Assembly: GCF_048128805.1 (NCBI RefSeq)
Contig: NC_136010.1
Coordinates: 19,162,980-19,226,979 of the forward strand
Length of the DNA stretch: 64,000 bases
From: Centroberyx gerrardi
Lineage: Eukaryota; Chordata; Actinopteri; Beryciformes; Berycidae
Reading direction: 5' to 3'
A program made the position numbers and the translations under genes. A model generated the notes under the pieces. That model was not told the DNA's origin. It made no database searches and was given only the letters and a program-made list of their open reading frames with translations. Below, piece by piece: positions 24,558-38,291 of this stretch (position 1 is its first letter; each line of letters starts with the position of its first letter).

Positions 24558-27459
24558 ATGGGGTGCAACATGTGTGTGGTTCAAAAGCCTGAGGAACAAT
24601 ACAGGGTCATGTTCCAGGTGAGCGCTCTCTCTCCTTTCCTGTCTCTTTCTCTCTCTCTCTTTCTCTCTCTCCCTTTCAGTAGTATTTGTTTGTCTTTCCT
24701 CTTTAAAATCTCTACTCTAAACTTGTCCCTTTCTCACACTGATGCCGCTGTGCCTTAATAATGACATTTCAATCATGAAGTAGCTGTTGTGATGATGTCA
24801 TGCACTATTATCTGTGGAAATGGACACAGTAATTAACAGGACCTCATCATGTTGACACACTCATTTAACTCAAACAGTCCACATATGAATTCTTAACCTC
24901 CAGCGGTTTTAAAATCCCAAACAAATCATGCATATATTAACTACAGGTATTAAAGGTATTGATGGAAATATCAAGGAAAAAATCATCAGGTAATTCCTCA
25001 ATTATTCAAAGTGAAACATGTAATTAAAACCATGGTGACATATTATATGAGGTAATTAAATTAAAAACTAATTTGTTTAGTTTTCAAGCTAGAAATTCCC
25101 ACCTATAAAGTATAAAAAAAAGTAAATAGAATGCTCCACTACAACATGTGACACATCTTACCTCTGCAGAGATATTTTCCTACTTTCTAATTGGACAAGT
25201 ATTCCGTTTAGTGTATATTTCTAATAGTACAGAAATTAATCTAGAAAAGGATGTGTAAATGTAAATCATTTTGTACCTCTTCAGCAAGCCTATTAGTTGC
25301 TGTATTCAAATAATCATGCAGTGATAATACTGATAATTATGATAACCACACTTCATGCTGATTATAATAATTATGATCAAAGAGAGTAGAGCTGAGCTAA
25401 ATTGCATAAGATAGAGAGATACGCTGGGATGCAGAAAGTAGAGTGGTGCAGAGAGCGAGAGAGAGGATGGATGGATTGTTATAGCTGGGCTAAAGAGTTA
25501 TGGGAGAGAGGGGTTGCCACGGTTACTGCCTCAGTACCACTGGCCAACTGGGACCACAGACTGTACGTGAGTAAGCTCATCTGGCTGTGCAGCGCCTAAG
25601 GAAGCTTCTGCTTGGTGACTCGATGATACATGTGATACCAAAATAAGTCCCGTGCTTACTAGACATAAAAACTGCTCAGCATTCGCGGGTATGCAGTGCA
25701 ACATTTTTAGTATCTGTGGCACCAGAAGCCTCAGTTAAGTCTCTGTTGCACGTTGGAGTCGGGGTCTGGGCCAGTTAACTAGGCTGCATCTGGTGCCCGA
25801 GGCAATGCCAACAGAGAAAACAACAGGGGGAGAGACTGAGCCCAGACAGGGGCACAGTAATGAGTCAAGGAGGGGAAGGACTGGAATAGGAAAATGAAAG
25901 GGGGAGGGAGAGTCAGAGATGGAGAGGGCTATTTTTCTGCTGTTTGCCCTCAGACGACAGAAGTAATTGATTTGAGCGCTTCATAGAGCAGGGATGAATA
26001 TAGAGGCTTGAGTGACTTCACATATCCCTGGGGTGGAGTGCTAGAGAGGCTGCGAGTGTGTGTAGTCTGGGATATGATAAGAGCCAGACTAGAGGCGATG
26101 CATTCCATAATCAGTGACCCCCATATAACAGGGGTCAGCAGTAATGACACTGACCATATGCAGGTCAAAGTCTTTGAAAGTGGAAATCAAATAACTCTGC
26201 TGATCAGCCAATGTGAAGTCAAGCGTGCCCAGAGGTTGCGCCCCTGGGTGTCTGTCACTCCAGCAACCCCGGAGATGTTTTCAGCTCCGACAGGCAGTGC
26301 AGATCCACTGGAATACAACCTTGTGGTTTCCAGATGGGTGCGGTGGGGAGTGGGGGTTAACAGTGATTCCTGGGGAGCGAGGCAGGAGACATGTCCCATG
26401 AACTGGAGCATGGTAATTCTGCATAGAGGGTGTCATGTTGTATACAGGGCTACTGTGTGATCAGCGGTTGTGCGAGAGGAGCAGATACCTTGGTGTGGTG
26501 GAGCAGCATGTCTGCGTATATTGTGGTCTGATAAGCCTGAAACTACATTCTTGGCTGAGAGCAGAGAAGCATGAGACAGAGGGAAAATGTAGATGGAGTA
26601 CTGAACCAGCGCCAGCGCTTGGACTGGCGTTCAAGGGGTATATTGGTTTGAACGTATATCGACTTAAACCTGGAGGTCTCACACATGAAGCATAAGCCAT
26701 AGTCTATGAAATAAAAAGAAGTAAACGTAAAAGAAGTGTGAAGCAAACCATCCAAAATACCAAGAGTAGCCTACACATTTCCAGGTAAAATTGCAGGGTG
26801 CAAGAATTTTGAAGCTCTGAAGTAATCACAGTCTTCATGCTGATTTTTTCCATAAAATTCAATCTGTGTTATTGCTTGGAATGATGAGAAAAACAGTGTC
26901 TCTTGCTGTGCAGATGGCTGATTAATCCAAACACCATGCCAAAGAAAATATGTAGGTATGCAGTGTCTCATCATAAAAAAAGCAACATGCAATTACATTT
27001 TCTCCACATTTCATGGCTTTGCACGCTATTCTAGTCTCTTTTGAGGTCCCTAGCTTTGTGCTGTTTTCCTTAACGAACATGCGTAATTACACTTCCAAAT
27101 TAGACGCAGTCCACTGAATAATTGTGTTTTTCAGACAATAAATACGACGTTAAACAGCTTACGTTTACATCAGGCTGGAAAACCAGGCTGTTAAATTTGT
27201 CTGTATCAAAACACTTGGCTCTCTTGCCAAAGGAATATATCTCATGCATTATACATCGGGCCTGTGCTACACATACGCTGCACAGTGGTGGTTGGTACAC
27301 ACCCATTGGCATGTCTGATCAATTTTGCCTCCACAGCCTCAAGTAATGGGATTTATTGTAGAGCAGTTGATGAATTACAAAGTCAGCTGTAGATCCTAGT
27401 GCACACCGACCACTCTAGCAAGGTTTTCCGTTTTACATATCCATTTTACCATGCACCTG

Positions 27460-27504
<45 letters not shown>

Positions 27505-28214
27505 CTCTGCCCCGGAGCCCTCCAGCCTCTCCCTCCCTTTTCTCTCCCCATCACTGTAAAGCAGGTTTCAAAGGGAGACTGTTTCCATGGCAACTTAAGT
27601 CATTAAACAAGCCTAATGTGCGTGATTTTTTTTTCTTTTTCACAATGACATGAAGAAACATGCTGACATTCACACTGGGCAAACAGATGGGAATCAATAC
27701 ATATCAATGACCGACTGACATTAGTTGAATAAATGTATGCTTGCATGCACGCACATGCGCATGCACAAGCAGGCCTGCATGCGTGTGCATATAACATATG
27801 CATGCATGAACATACATATATGCATATATGCATACAGGCAGTGCACTCTTTTGCTCTGGTATCATATTGCCAAATATTGCTTTACCCATCACCCTTCTTC
27901 CTATCACTCCCTTAATTTGATCTGTTCCCTTTCATTGCTTTTCCCCTTATGTGATTTCTATCCTGGGTCTAAAACATCTAAGTGTCTAGTCGTCTCAGTT
28001 ACAACTACCTCAGCATGTAATCTCACATGACTGCTCAGTGTTTGTTTGTCCTATTAAATGTCTCAAATGGAGCAAAAATACCCGTTAGCGCTCAGTAATT
28101 ACCTCACCTGACAGCCCACTCATTATCTTTTGGCTTGTCAGCTTCTTTTTGTCGGGAGTGTGTCTGTTTTCTCAGGTGAAGTGTAGGCTAGTGAGCATAC
28201 GGTGTCTGTGTGTG

Positions 28215-28260
<46 letters not shown>

Positions 28261-29882
28261 TGTACTCAGTCCCTGTTCTTTCACCCTCAGAGTTGTCAGG
28301 CGTGTGACTGACATGGAGGCCAGACAGGGAGGAGGCAGATGGAGAACATGTTTATGGCTTGCATGTCTAGTCAGTCCCATCTCTCACTTAACAAGGACAG
28401 GAGTGATGGGAAAAAAAAGAGGGGGAGGGAGAAGGTGAAGCACATGTAAGGTTGTACAAAATCCAATCTGTGACATGCTGCCATTTCCCCATTGAGGATC
28501 ACTGAAGTTTCATCTCATACGTTTCACTTCCTCTTATCTTTAAAGTTCACCTCTCCTCCTCTGATCTGCTCCCCCCCTTTTCCCACCAGCACCAACAGAA
28601 ATTCTGCTGATAATTCATCTTTTGTTCAAATTGATGAAGGTATTTACAAAAAATATATATATTCCCACTGAGGCTTGTTAACTTCCCCATTATTTCAAAG
28701 AGCGCTTGAGCCGTCTTTTAAATCAATAGCTTCTCACTGTTATGAGTTTATACCCACATTCCCTGCTTGTCTATTTAAATATATCAAACAACCGGGGGTT
28801 AGCACCGGAGTAGGTCAACTACGTCTCCGGATTAATTGATTTTGTGAGGAGGTGGCTGCTGCACCCTTCAAAGCATGGGAGATGAGAAAAATCAATTACC
28901 GAACAAGTGGAATTCAATATGTGGGGGGCAAATCTCGGTCATGCAGGAGCTTCAACATGAACGCTGTGGAAATGTTCATAATTCCAGGCTTGGGAAAAAA
29001 AAAATTGGTGATGCTGGGAGAAAAAGATTCACCATAAAAAACAGTTTATAAAAGTACATTGCAGATTAAGTCCATGATTGTTTGTGTATTTTTCCACACA
29101 CTGAAGGCTATGTATATTACTGTGAGCTCACTGCTTAGTCTTTGTCTTCCCCCTTATTTTTTCTCTCAGCCTGTTGTACAGTACATATGAGATTAATTTG
29201 CTCTTTAAAAGGCTTTCAGATAAGAACTAATTATGCATCAACCACTTAGTTATTTCCCATGGGTTTCCATTGTGTGTGTGTGTTTACATACAAGTGCTGA
29301 ACCCTGAGCCAGGCTCGCTCGCTATTTACATTCATCACGGCAATTTCTTGAAAGCTTGTTTTCCCCGTGTCTCCGGCTTCATTACTCCCTCCTCACCTCC
29401 CTTCCTCCTCGCTCCCTGTGCACTCCTTCACTGTCTCTCCTTCGCTTTTTCACTCACCACTTTGAACTCTTTGCTTCTCTTTCATCTCTATCCATATCAC
29501 CCCCACCCTCGGCTCCGCAGCCGCCACCGCCCACCCCCTACTGTGCAACTACGAATTCTTGGAGGCTCCACTATAAGAGAACAGCTTTTATGCATTTCAG
29601 TCCCATTCTAGACACAAATGTACAGTAGGAGTCTGGAGTGTGGGGATGTGCACACGCCCTGGGCTACGTAGTGTTGCGTAGTTTATCTAGCTTATAGAGC
29701 AGTAGTTGTATGTAATGACCTACTAACCTAGAGATAATAGGGAACAGCTCATGGTAAGCGTGTAATGGATTCCCCATTAAGTCAGGACAGAATAGCTGTC
29801 TAACACACAACAACCATTACCCTGTATGAAGTCATCTTCAAAGCAATCTCAGCACCTCTCATTGATAATGAATGAGACTCCC

Positions 29883-29942
<60 letters not shown>

Positions 29943-32900
29943 ATTCAGACCTGTCACTCATGACCACAGAGCTATTTCCTAATAGCCTCTACCTCTCACT
30001 CTGGTGCTGGGGAATGGAGCCGTGTTGTCATGAGCACACAGCACCCCACTCATCCTGTGGACAGAGGGAACAATAGATACCTCCTGTTTTGTGATAGAGA
30101 CAGAATCAGGGAGAGAGAGAGAGAGGGGTACAGACTGTGGAGAACTAATCTAAAGATGTATTCTGGAGTAAGGTGTGTTTCCTTTTAATTAGGCATCACA
30201 CTGCAGACGAACACACAAACTACGCAGTGTTCATTCCCTGTCACTGATAGGCCATGTAGAGAGGAAGTTTCTTATTTGTTTCCAGGTGAAGCAACTCATT
30301 AGGAGAGGGGGAAGAGAGACAGCAAGATTTATGAAGGGCCATTAGAGTGAGGAAGGACAAACACGCAAGGAGAAGGAAGGGCTGAAATAGAGGAGCGTGT
30401 TTTGTCATCTCCAGGGAAGGGGCTGGGCAGGCAGAACTGCTGAGGCAGCATGGAGGAAGAAGAAAACCCGCGTCTGGAGAACATGAGAGAGGAGGATGGA
30501 GCATGGAGAGAGGGCAGGGCGAGAGGCAGAGAACAGAAAGGGAAAGAAAATTGGAAATAAATGTGAGTGGGGAAACACGGTGATATGGAGGGGGAGAGGA
30601 GACAGACCGGCGGGGGGAGGATTGTAAAGGCACGAGAAAGAGAACCAAATAAAAAAAAAGAAAAAAAAGGAACGGGAGCTGAATGTGGCAACAAAGTTTT
30701 TGTGCTTGGCTGCACAGGGGAACATTGATTTGACATGCAATTACTGGAGGGGGACGAGAAAAGAGAGAGGGAGCGAGAGAATGTGAGGCAGGGTGGTAAA
30801 GATGTGGAGAGTCGCAGACAGCCAAGGTCAGTGTGCGCACCATGAATGCGCTTTACACAATGGCTGTCTGGCTCAGAAACTGTCTATGACACTCAGGCAC
30901 ACAAACATCATCATCATGTGACTGTCTGCCTCATACCTAATGTAATCTAGAAAATGGCTGGGATTTGTTGTGACATGTTCATCTGAAAATCTAGAAATAT
31001 GTGCTCATTTAAATCCCCCAGTGGATCCTATAATATAATATACCCCCCACCTTCAGTTAAAACTGGCATGAATACTGGTTGAATCTTTCCCCCTTTAGTG
31101 CACAGGTTTAATGTGGGAGGTCCCGCTTGATTTAACCATGATCAGTGGGGTTCAGTCGGCCCGGAGCCAAAACTGGTTTAATCAGATTTCTTGAGCAGAT
31201 TTATTCTCCATAATCTCTAACTTTCACCCACCCTTTCTCCTCCTCTCACTGTACAAACCAGCAGGGGGTGACATCTCGGAGACGGAAACACAAAGAGAGG
31301 GGGGGAGATATTTCATACGCCACAGGATTTGGCTTTGAGCAGAACCGGAGCGGCAGTATAGCACATGGAGGGGTGCTTGTGTGTGTGGACTATCTGTATG
31401 AACTGTGTCAATGCCTGCAGAGAGAGAGAGAGAGGAGGATTATCAACCATATACACTATCTCAGCTAGAAAATGATCTGATTCCCCATATCAATATGACT
31501 GACTTTAAATCAGAGTGAATTTGATGTTCCACCACATTTCACCTCACAGCAATGTTCAATCATTTTCTGTGATGTTTTGCTATTAAATGAAATGCGTAAC
31601 CTATGAATTCCCCCCCAGCATTTTTTTCAGAATACTATTATTTTACTTGAAAATATCTTCAAATAGCTAACCTCACATCAGTCTGATCCTACTTACTACA
31701 ATGTAAATTATGAATTTATATCCTAAAACATGTGTATCATATGGCTCAAAAAGGTGGGTAAACTAATTTCACAATATAAAGGTGAGTAAACTGGTTGTAT
31801 GTGGTTTTGTCCTCCATTACATCACTTTTAGAAATACTGGAAATATATTTGGAGGGGAACCACTTCTAATTCAAAAAGGAAACAACTTCTTGAAATCACA
31901 TGGTTCAGGTACAAATGTTTTTTAAAGGGGTAAAGGTTTCCAGGAAGACAAAATACAAGAAGAAAGGGGGAATAAGGGGAGGAGAACTACTTCTAACACT
32001 CAAAGGAAACACATTTTTATCTGTGTGTTAACTTGAATAATTACTTTCCTTTTTGCATTAGAAGTGGTTCTCCTCCTCTTTATGTTTCTAGTATTTTGCT
32101 TTCATGGGGACCCCTTGCCGTTCTCCAAACCCTTCACAGTCGTACTTACTTTCTAACAGCGCCATTTCTCCTGCCCTCTTTCCTTCTCTCCACAGAAGGG
32201 TCACATAAGCAACATGCTGTGCTCTTTTGACGCCGACGGTCGATTAAAGGTCTCAGTATACGGCTTTCCACTCTGCTACTCAGTGTGATGTGGTGTCTGA
32301 ATCTTTTAGAAATCTAACTCTTTTTTTTTAATAGCTTTTTGTGTGCCTGCAGAAACCCAACCTTATATGTATGCTGAAGTGTATTTTTCTAGTTTTCTGT
32401 TGGCTGACTAACACTCCCTCAGTAGATCTCTGTTTTAGGTGTGTGTCTGTTGTGTTGCGGCAGTATAGTTCCCTCCGCTGTGCTCTGTGTGTTTTTGTGA
32501 GCCGGCTTTACTACTGTGAACTAACCTTGCCTTTCTGATAAAAACTGCTGATGTGGGTCAGTCTGTCTTCCTTTCTTCCTCTCTCTCTCTGTTATTCATG
32601 TCAGCAGCTATCTAGTTCATCTCTTCACTATCTAAAACCCTCACACTCTCCAAAGTTGCCACGCATTTTCCATATCTGTTTTTGTTTCTTGTATACTTCT
32701 CTTGTTTCTCTTGGTGTGTGTGTGTGTGTGTAAACTACATGTAGAAAATCTATCTTTATCTTTCTCCCTGCACCCATTTTCCTTTAGTCCATTTACTCCA
32801 CTTCTCCTCTCCCCCTTCCTCTTCCCCTCTTGCTCCTGCACTGTGTGATCTCTGCTGCACTGTGTTTTCCAGGTGAATGGGAAGGAGCTGTCCCGTCTCT

Positions 32901-35340
32901 CCGGGGATCCCACTCTGGACATACGGGACCCCGTGCTGTCCAACATCCTGCGGAGGGGGGCCCGCAGAAGGGCGGGCCTGGCGGGAGCCCCCGGAGGGTT
33001 AGGGGCCGTGACCATGGGGATGGCCGACTGTGTAGACAGCTGCACCCAAACAGACATCAGCTTCCAGCATATGCTGACTCTGGGCAAGAGCAACCAGCAT
33101 CCCTGTGGAGCGCCGCCCCCTCCCGACCCTCCCCCGTCCCCTCCGCTACCCCCGCTGCTAGAGCCCTATCTGCTCAATGAACTGTGAGTGGGAGGAGGGG
33201 GAGAGAGAGAGAGAGAGAGAGAGAATATGTATGACTAATTGCATTGCAGCATGTCTAACTGTAATATGTCAACAGCTAGAATTCAGCTGCTGTCTTGTTT
33301 CATCCCATTCTGTTGATAGAACTGAAGCCTAAAACTGCCCCAATTGCTGAAATATTATCTCCTGAATATCCTCATTCACAGTCTTATAGAGCCTGAATAC
33401 TACGACCCCAATGACTACTTCGATATCACTCAGCATGAAGTGGACAGACAGGATGAGCTGGAATACGAGGTGAGAACCCACTTGCTCTTCAAATTCTGGT
33501 ACAGAAAGCTCTATTAACTGCACGATAACGCCAGCCCCACTGTTCCCTATCTGTCCTCCTCTAACTTTTATGTAACTCCACCAGGAGGTGGAGTTGTATA
33601 AGTCTCGTCAGCAGGATAAGCTTGGGCTGACAGTGTGCTACAGAACCGATGATGAGGAGGACCTGGGCATCTATGTAGGAGAGGTGAAGATGATAAATAC
33701 AGAGATGAGCTAGACCTGACTAACTGCTATCACTGTTCTTTATAATGACTTTTGTCTTTGTGTTTGTTTGCAATAAAACTTTCCCATCCCCTCATACTCT
33801 ATCCTATTATCTGAGTGATAAACCCCCCCCACCTTTTTCCAGGTGAACCCAAACAGCATTGCTGCAATAGATGGACGCATCCGTGAGGGAGATAGAATAC
33901 TACAGGTACATGTTTCCTAAACAGTATGCTTGAGCAAGCAGTCCAACCCTGATAAATATCAATTGATTGTTGTTCGAATGAAATGAACATTGTATTATTG
34001 GGTTATTATTCTTCACAACAGCCAAACCAACGAAACATCAATATACAGCGCCTATGGAGCCTTCCTACACCTTAACAGACTTAATATATGCATCTACACC
34101 CAATTTTCCACTTTGTATAATTACCTAATTATTGTATGTATGCACTAAAGTGAATGAAAACATCCTCAGATGACTCTTGGTTCCAAACAGAGCTGTGGTC
34201 AACTCACTTTTAATTCAATCATATTCAAATGTTAACAGAAACGGCAATTTGCTTGCTGATAGTGTTTCTATTCTCAATCTTTTCCTATGAGGCTGAATAT
34301 CACAACCCATGATATTTGGCTAATGTGAGACATTTTTCAGCATTTGAATTCGGAAGAAAATCCATTTCCTGAATCAACTCAATTGAAATTTAATTGAACG
34401 TAGCCCTGGTCTAAAGGGTCTGGCGCTATCTGACATTAGCTAAATTTTCTTCTCCTCATTCTCTGTCAGATAAATGGAGTGGACATCCAGAACAGAGAGG
34501 AGGCGGTAGCTATTCTCACCAGGGAGGATAGCACTAATATCTCCCTGCTCCTCGCACGGCCCGAGATAGAGGTGAGGAAAGTGGATATGTGGCCTTTGGG
34601 GAGAGTGCTGCAAGGCTCAATCTGAATACTCACTTTAAAAATGCATTCCCTCCCCCCCTTTCCCTATTTATACACCAAGAAATGATCTTACATGGCTGGA
34701 TATGTGAAAATAGTATCCGACTGTATATTAACATATAGTCATTATCATGAGATTGGGAGGGAGAAAGGACACAGTCATATTAAAACAGAGAGAAAAGAAA
34801 ATGGGGACACAGGAAACAGCATGGTGCTCTGCTGTTTTCCTTCCTTACTGCTTGTGTAAGGAGGCAGGGAAGGTAAGAGGTGAAAACACATGATGAGAAC
34901 ACAGATAGTGCTGAACAGCGCCAGGAGAGAGAGAGATAGAGAACATGAGGAGAGGCAAAGGGAGATAGTGCTTGGACTCAAAGTGCTAATGTGGCACTGC
35001 TTTGTTTCCCTCAAGGTCACGATGCTAGCTGATAATGAGGACCTAGTAACGCAGGACGCCACACAATACACACCTCTGACGAATGACTTGTAAACACACA
35101 CTTGACACACATGCACACAGCCAAATGGATTGTCGTTGTTTACCATTGTAAAACTGGGCTGCAGAGAGCTCACAGACACACATGCAACAATATGCGCATA
35201 TGAACACCAAGAATATAAAAATCTGTATGCTGGCCACATTTGTACAGAAGGAGCTAGGAGGGCAGATTTAAGGAGCACTCATTAAAATGGTCTCAGTCAA
35301 AGACACGCACAAACCCACACAACCCACCCACACATACACA

Positions 35341-35379
<39 letters not shown>

Positions 35380-38291
35380 AAACAAATCACCTCTCCTCCG
35401 TTTAAATATGCCCTTGTATTTAGAGAGATGAGCACAAGTACCACCTGTGAAAGATTGACAAGATTTATATTGGTAAGGCATGGTCCCACAATAAGAATCA
35501 GAGTGAGAGAGTAGAGAATCATCAGAGGGAAATGCAGGAGCAGAGATTAAATAAAAAGGGCTGTTAGAATAAGAATGAAGATGAAGATAATCAATACTCC
35601 CGTCTCGCAGTCTGAGAGCAATTCACATTAAAAGCAAATCAATTAGACAAGATCAACTCAACTCTGAGGGTTGAATTGTTTACCCAGTTAAGCTCAAGTA
35701 TTTGCATTACATTTGATCAGCTTCTCAGGGATTGTCAATCAAAATGGCAAAGTAAACAAATTAGAAACAGCAAAAACAGTTCTTATGAAATATCAAGTGT
35801 TGTTAGCCACCCTTCAAAGCTTGGATCTTTCTAAATTAACATTTCACCCTCTGCTACCTAAACTTAAAAGCTACAAAAATTTGAATTCAGGCACCTCATG
35901 TTCTAGACTACGTGTGATTATAGTGATTTCTCTTTCCTCTAAACAGTTCAGTCAGTGGAGACAAGCCAGGATATAGCAAAATGCCTCAAAATGGTGTTAA
36001 AATCTCACATGGCTCTGGCTCCATCTAGTGATACAAATCGACACAACTTTATACTGTCAATGCAAAAAATGCAGTGAAGATTAATCATGGCTCTTTGTTT
36101 TGTCTGAATGCCTTGTTATATATAGGATTAAACATTTATAACATTCTAATGCATTTTCCTCTGTCTTTCTTTGTCCCTTGAACATTCAACTCAACACCTC
36201 CACCTCCACCAACCTGTGCATGATACACATTTTACTTGTCAGAATGACAACCAGCTGGACCCAGATGAGCTGGAACTGGAGCCACTGGACAATGCCATCC
36301 ATCTGCCCAGCAGCCACAGACTGAGGAACAGCGCCTCCATCCTGGGTGCTGGAGCAGGGGGTATTGCTGGTGGCGGTGTGCTGGGTGGGCGCGGTCGCTC
36401 CCTGAACAGGGATTCACCTGACCTGCTACAGACGGTGCTGAGCAACAGCCAGGAACTGGACAGTGGGGTGGGCCGCACCGACGAGAGCACACGCTACGAG
36501 GAGTCTTCAGAGCACGACCTTCTGGGAGACGACCACACCAGTGCCTCCAACACCAATGCCACCAATACACCCGGAAGCATGCGCAAGTTCTTGTCTGGCC
36601 GCGGGGACACCCCACCCTTGCTGCACTCCCGGGACCTCCAGTTCAGTACTGACTCCCTGCTAGGGCTGGACTGTGTTAGCGGCGGAGGGCTGGAGCAGGT
36701 AGAGAGAGTGGAGAGAGTGGGCTACACAGCAGATCCTGTGAGGATGATGATGATGATGCCTGGGCTGACCGAGGAGGAGTGTGAGAGGTACAAGGAACTC
36801 CTGGAGATCAAGTGCTACTATGAGAAGAACAGTAACGCCCTGCTGCTGCTGGGAGGCCAGGGCCCGGCTGAAGAGGATGTGGGTGTTCCCCTGGATGTGA
36901 ATAGGAATGAGAGCCTGATGCAGCATGAGATGGCCCTTCTGGAAGAGGAGCTGCGCCACTTGGAGTTTAAGTGCCGTAACATCCTGAGGGCTCAGAAGAT
37001 GCAGCAGCTGAGGGAGCGTTGCCTGAAGGCCTGGCCTCTAGAGGACGAAAATGGAGCAGGGGCAGGGGCAGGTGTAGGAGCTGGACGTTTGGTTAGTGGA
37101 GCAGGGGGAACTTTGGTCAGTGAGGAGTCCTGTCACCATGCTCTGTCAGACATTAATGAGCTCCCAGAGAGGGAGCGCTCAGACAAGGACAGCACCAGTG
37201 CCTACAACACTGGAGGGGAAAGTTGCAGGAGCACCCCTCTGGTCAATGAACAGTACCCTTCACCCTCTACACAGAGCCTGGAGGGGGGAGAGTCTCTCCC
37301 CTCGGCTAGTCTGCAGCTTCCAACCTCCACTCGGCACAGAGAGAGGGGAACCAGGGGTGAGAGAGGGGAGAAGGGACAGGTGAACCTCAACCAGCCCTAC
37401 TCTCCCAACAGTCACAGGAGAGGAGTGGAGGCTAAGACCTCCAGCCCTGGAGCTAAATTTAGGTCCCTCTCCCGGGATGAAGGGGCCAGGAGGGCCTCCG
37501 ATGGAGGGGTGAGACGTACTCCCAAAGCCAATGGGACAGTTGAGAGGGCAGGTGGACGCAGTGCAGAGAACAGCCCTTACTTGTCCCGTCGTCAGAATGA
37601 AACCAAGCTGCCCCAGCGCTACCAGAGTTGCATGCAGCTGAGGTCTCCCTCCACCTCTGAGTGGCTAGTTGGACCCAGAGAGGGTAGCATGGGCACTGGG
37701 GGAGACGCCAGCCCTATGAGCCTGGGTAGCACATGTAAAGACACACCCCAGGGCCCAGTGGCTGTACCCTTGGCCTTACCCCCTCCCCTCCTGCCTGCCT
37801 CCCCCCGCATGGAGTGGAAGGTGAAGATCCGCAGCGACGGCTCACGCTACGTGGCCAAACGGCCCGTGAGGGACCGCCTCCTTAAGGCACGTGCCATGAA
37901 GATCAGAGAGGAGCGCAGTGGCATGACAACGGATGATGATGCTGTGAGTGAGATGAAGATGGGCCGCTACTGGAGCAAGGAGGAGCGCAAGCAGCAGCTG
38001 CTGCGGGCCCGGGAGCAGCGCCGGCGCAGGGAGTTCATGATGCAGAGCCGGCTGGACTGTCTGAGGGAGCGGGAACGGGAGCAGGGTAACAGTGGTGGAG
38101 GACAGCAGGAGGAGACAAACCAGCAGGAACCCACTTCTATCCTGGAGCTGTGCCACCGCAGGAGCATGAAGAAGCGCAGTCGCAGGATCCTGGACAACTG
38201 GATCACCATACAGGAGCTGCTAGCCCATGGGACCAGGTCTCCTGATGGGAAGAAAATCTACAACCCCTTGCTGTCTGTCACCACAGTCTGA
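24558..38291 (+). CDS. pdzd4: PDZ domain-containing protein 4, 923 aa
   Basis: There are seven coding exons: 24558-24617, 32873-33183, 33382-33469, 33585-33683, 33843-33905, 34470-34571 and 36243-38291. They total 924 codons and every junction is in frame. The N-terminus [18 protein letters not shown] is that of PDZD4, a PDZRN/LNX-related scaffold without a RING domain. The single PDZ domain is at about residues 154-240 ([49 protein letters not shown]). The large last exon keeps [18 protein letters not shown], a predicted coiled coil ([20 protein letters not shown]), [40 protein letters not shown] and a basic helix ([20 protein letters not shown]). It ends NPLLSVTTV, a class I PDZ-binding motif. 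It is longer than human PDZD4 (about 770 aa), mainly from Gly-, Pro- and Ser-rich insertions in the last exon. MGC could be N-myristoylated and palmitoylated, which would place it at membranes; that is inference. Confidence 0.96.
27464..27500. repeat. (AC)n microsatellite
   Basis: About 18 uninterrupted AC dinucleotides in pdzd4 intron 1. Confidence 0.95.
28217..28257. repeat. (GT)n microsatellite
   Basis: About 20 GT dinucleotides in pdzd4 intron 1. Confidence 0.95.
29890..29939. repeat. (CT)n microsatellite
   Basis: 25 CT dinucleotides in pdzd4 intron 1. Confidence 0.95.
31832..32096. repeat. Three-copy foldback repeat in pdzd4 intron 1
   Basis: A module of about 50 bases occurs three times: 31832-31883 (direct), 31951-32011 (direct, more diverged) and 32045-32096 (inverted). 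The core is GGAGGAGAACCACTTCTAAT then CAAAAAGGAAA, preceded by AAATACT-GAAA. The first and third copies can pair as a stem. It is probably a miniature inverted-repeat transposon; I cannot name the family. Confidence 0.65.
35325..35372. repeat. (AC)n microsatellite with AT interruptions
   Basis: In the last intron of pdzd4 (34572-36242). That intron shows no other element. Confidence 0.9.

Larger units (their letters stand above)
24618..32872 (+). other. pdzd4: pdzd4 intron 1 (8.3 kb)
   Basis: Between the 20-codon first coding exon and exon 2. It carries (AC)n at 27464-27500, (GT)n at 28217-28257, (CT)n at 29890-29939, an alternating purine-pyrimidine tract (27728-27836), a purine-rich half kilobase (about 30290-30790) and a three-copy foldback repeat near its 3' end. 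A 150-codon open frame at 26008-26460 has no recognisable domain. No other exon is supported. Confidence 0.75.

Noticed and set aside
26008..26460. 150-codon plus-strand open frame in pdzd4 intron 1
   Set aside because: No recognisable domain, and the opposite strand is open over part of it. Without transcript data it cannot be called a gene.
30241..30843. 200-codon minus-strand open frame in pdzd4 intron 1
   Set aside because: Purine-rich DNA on the plus strand gives Ser/Pro/Leu-rich translations in all three minus frames; no start context, domain or splice support.
36232..36615. Antisense open frames over the pdzd4 last exon
   Set aside because: They are shadows of the GC-rich, strongly conserved sense frame.
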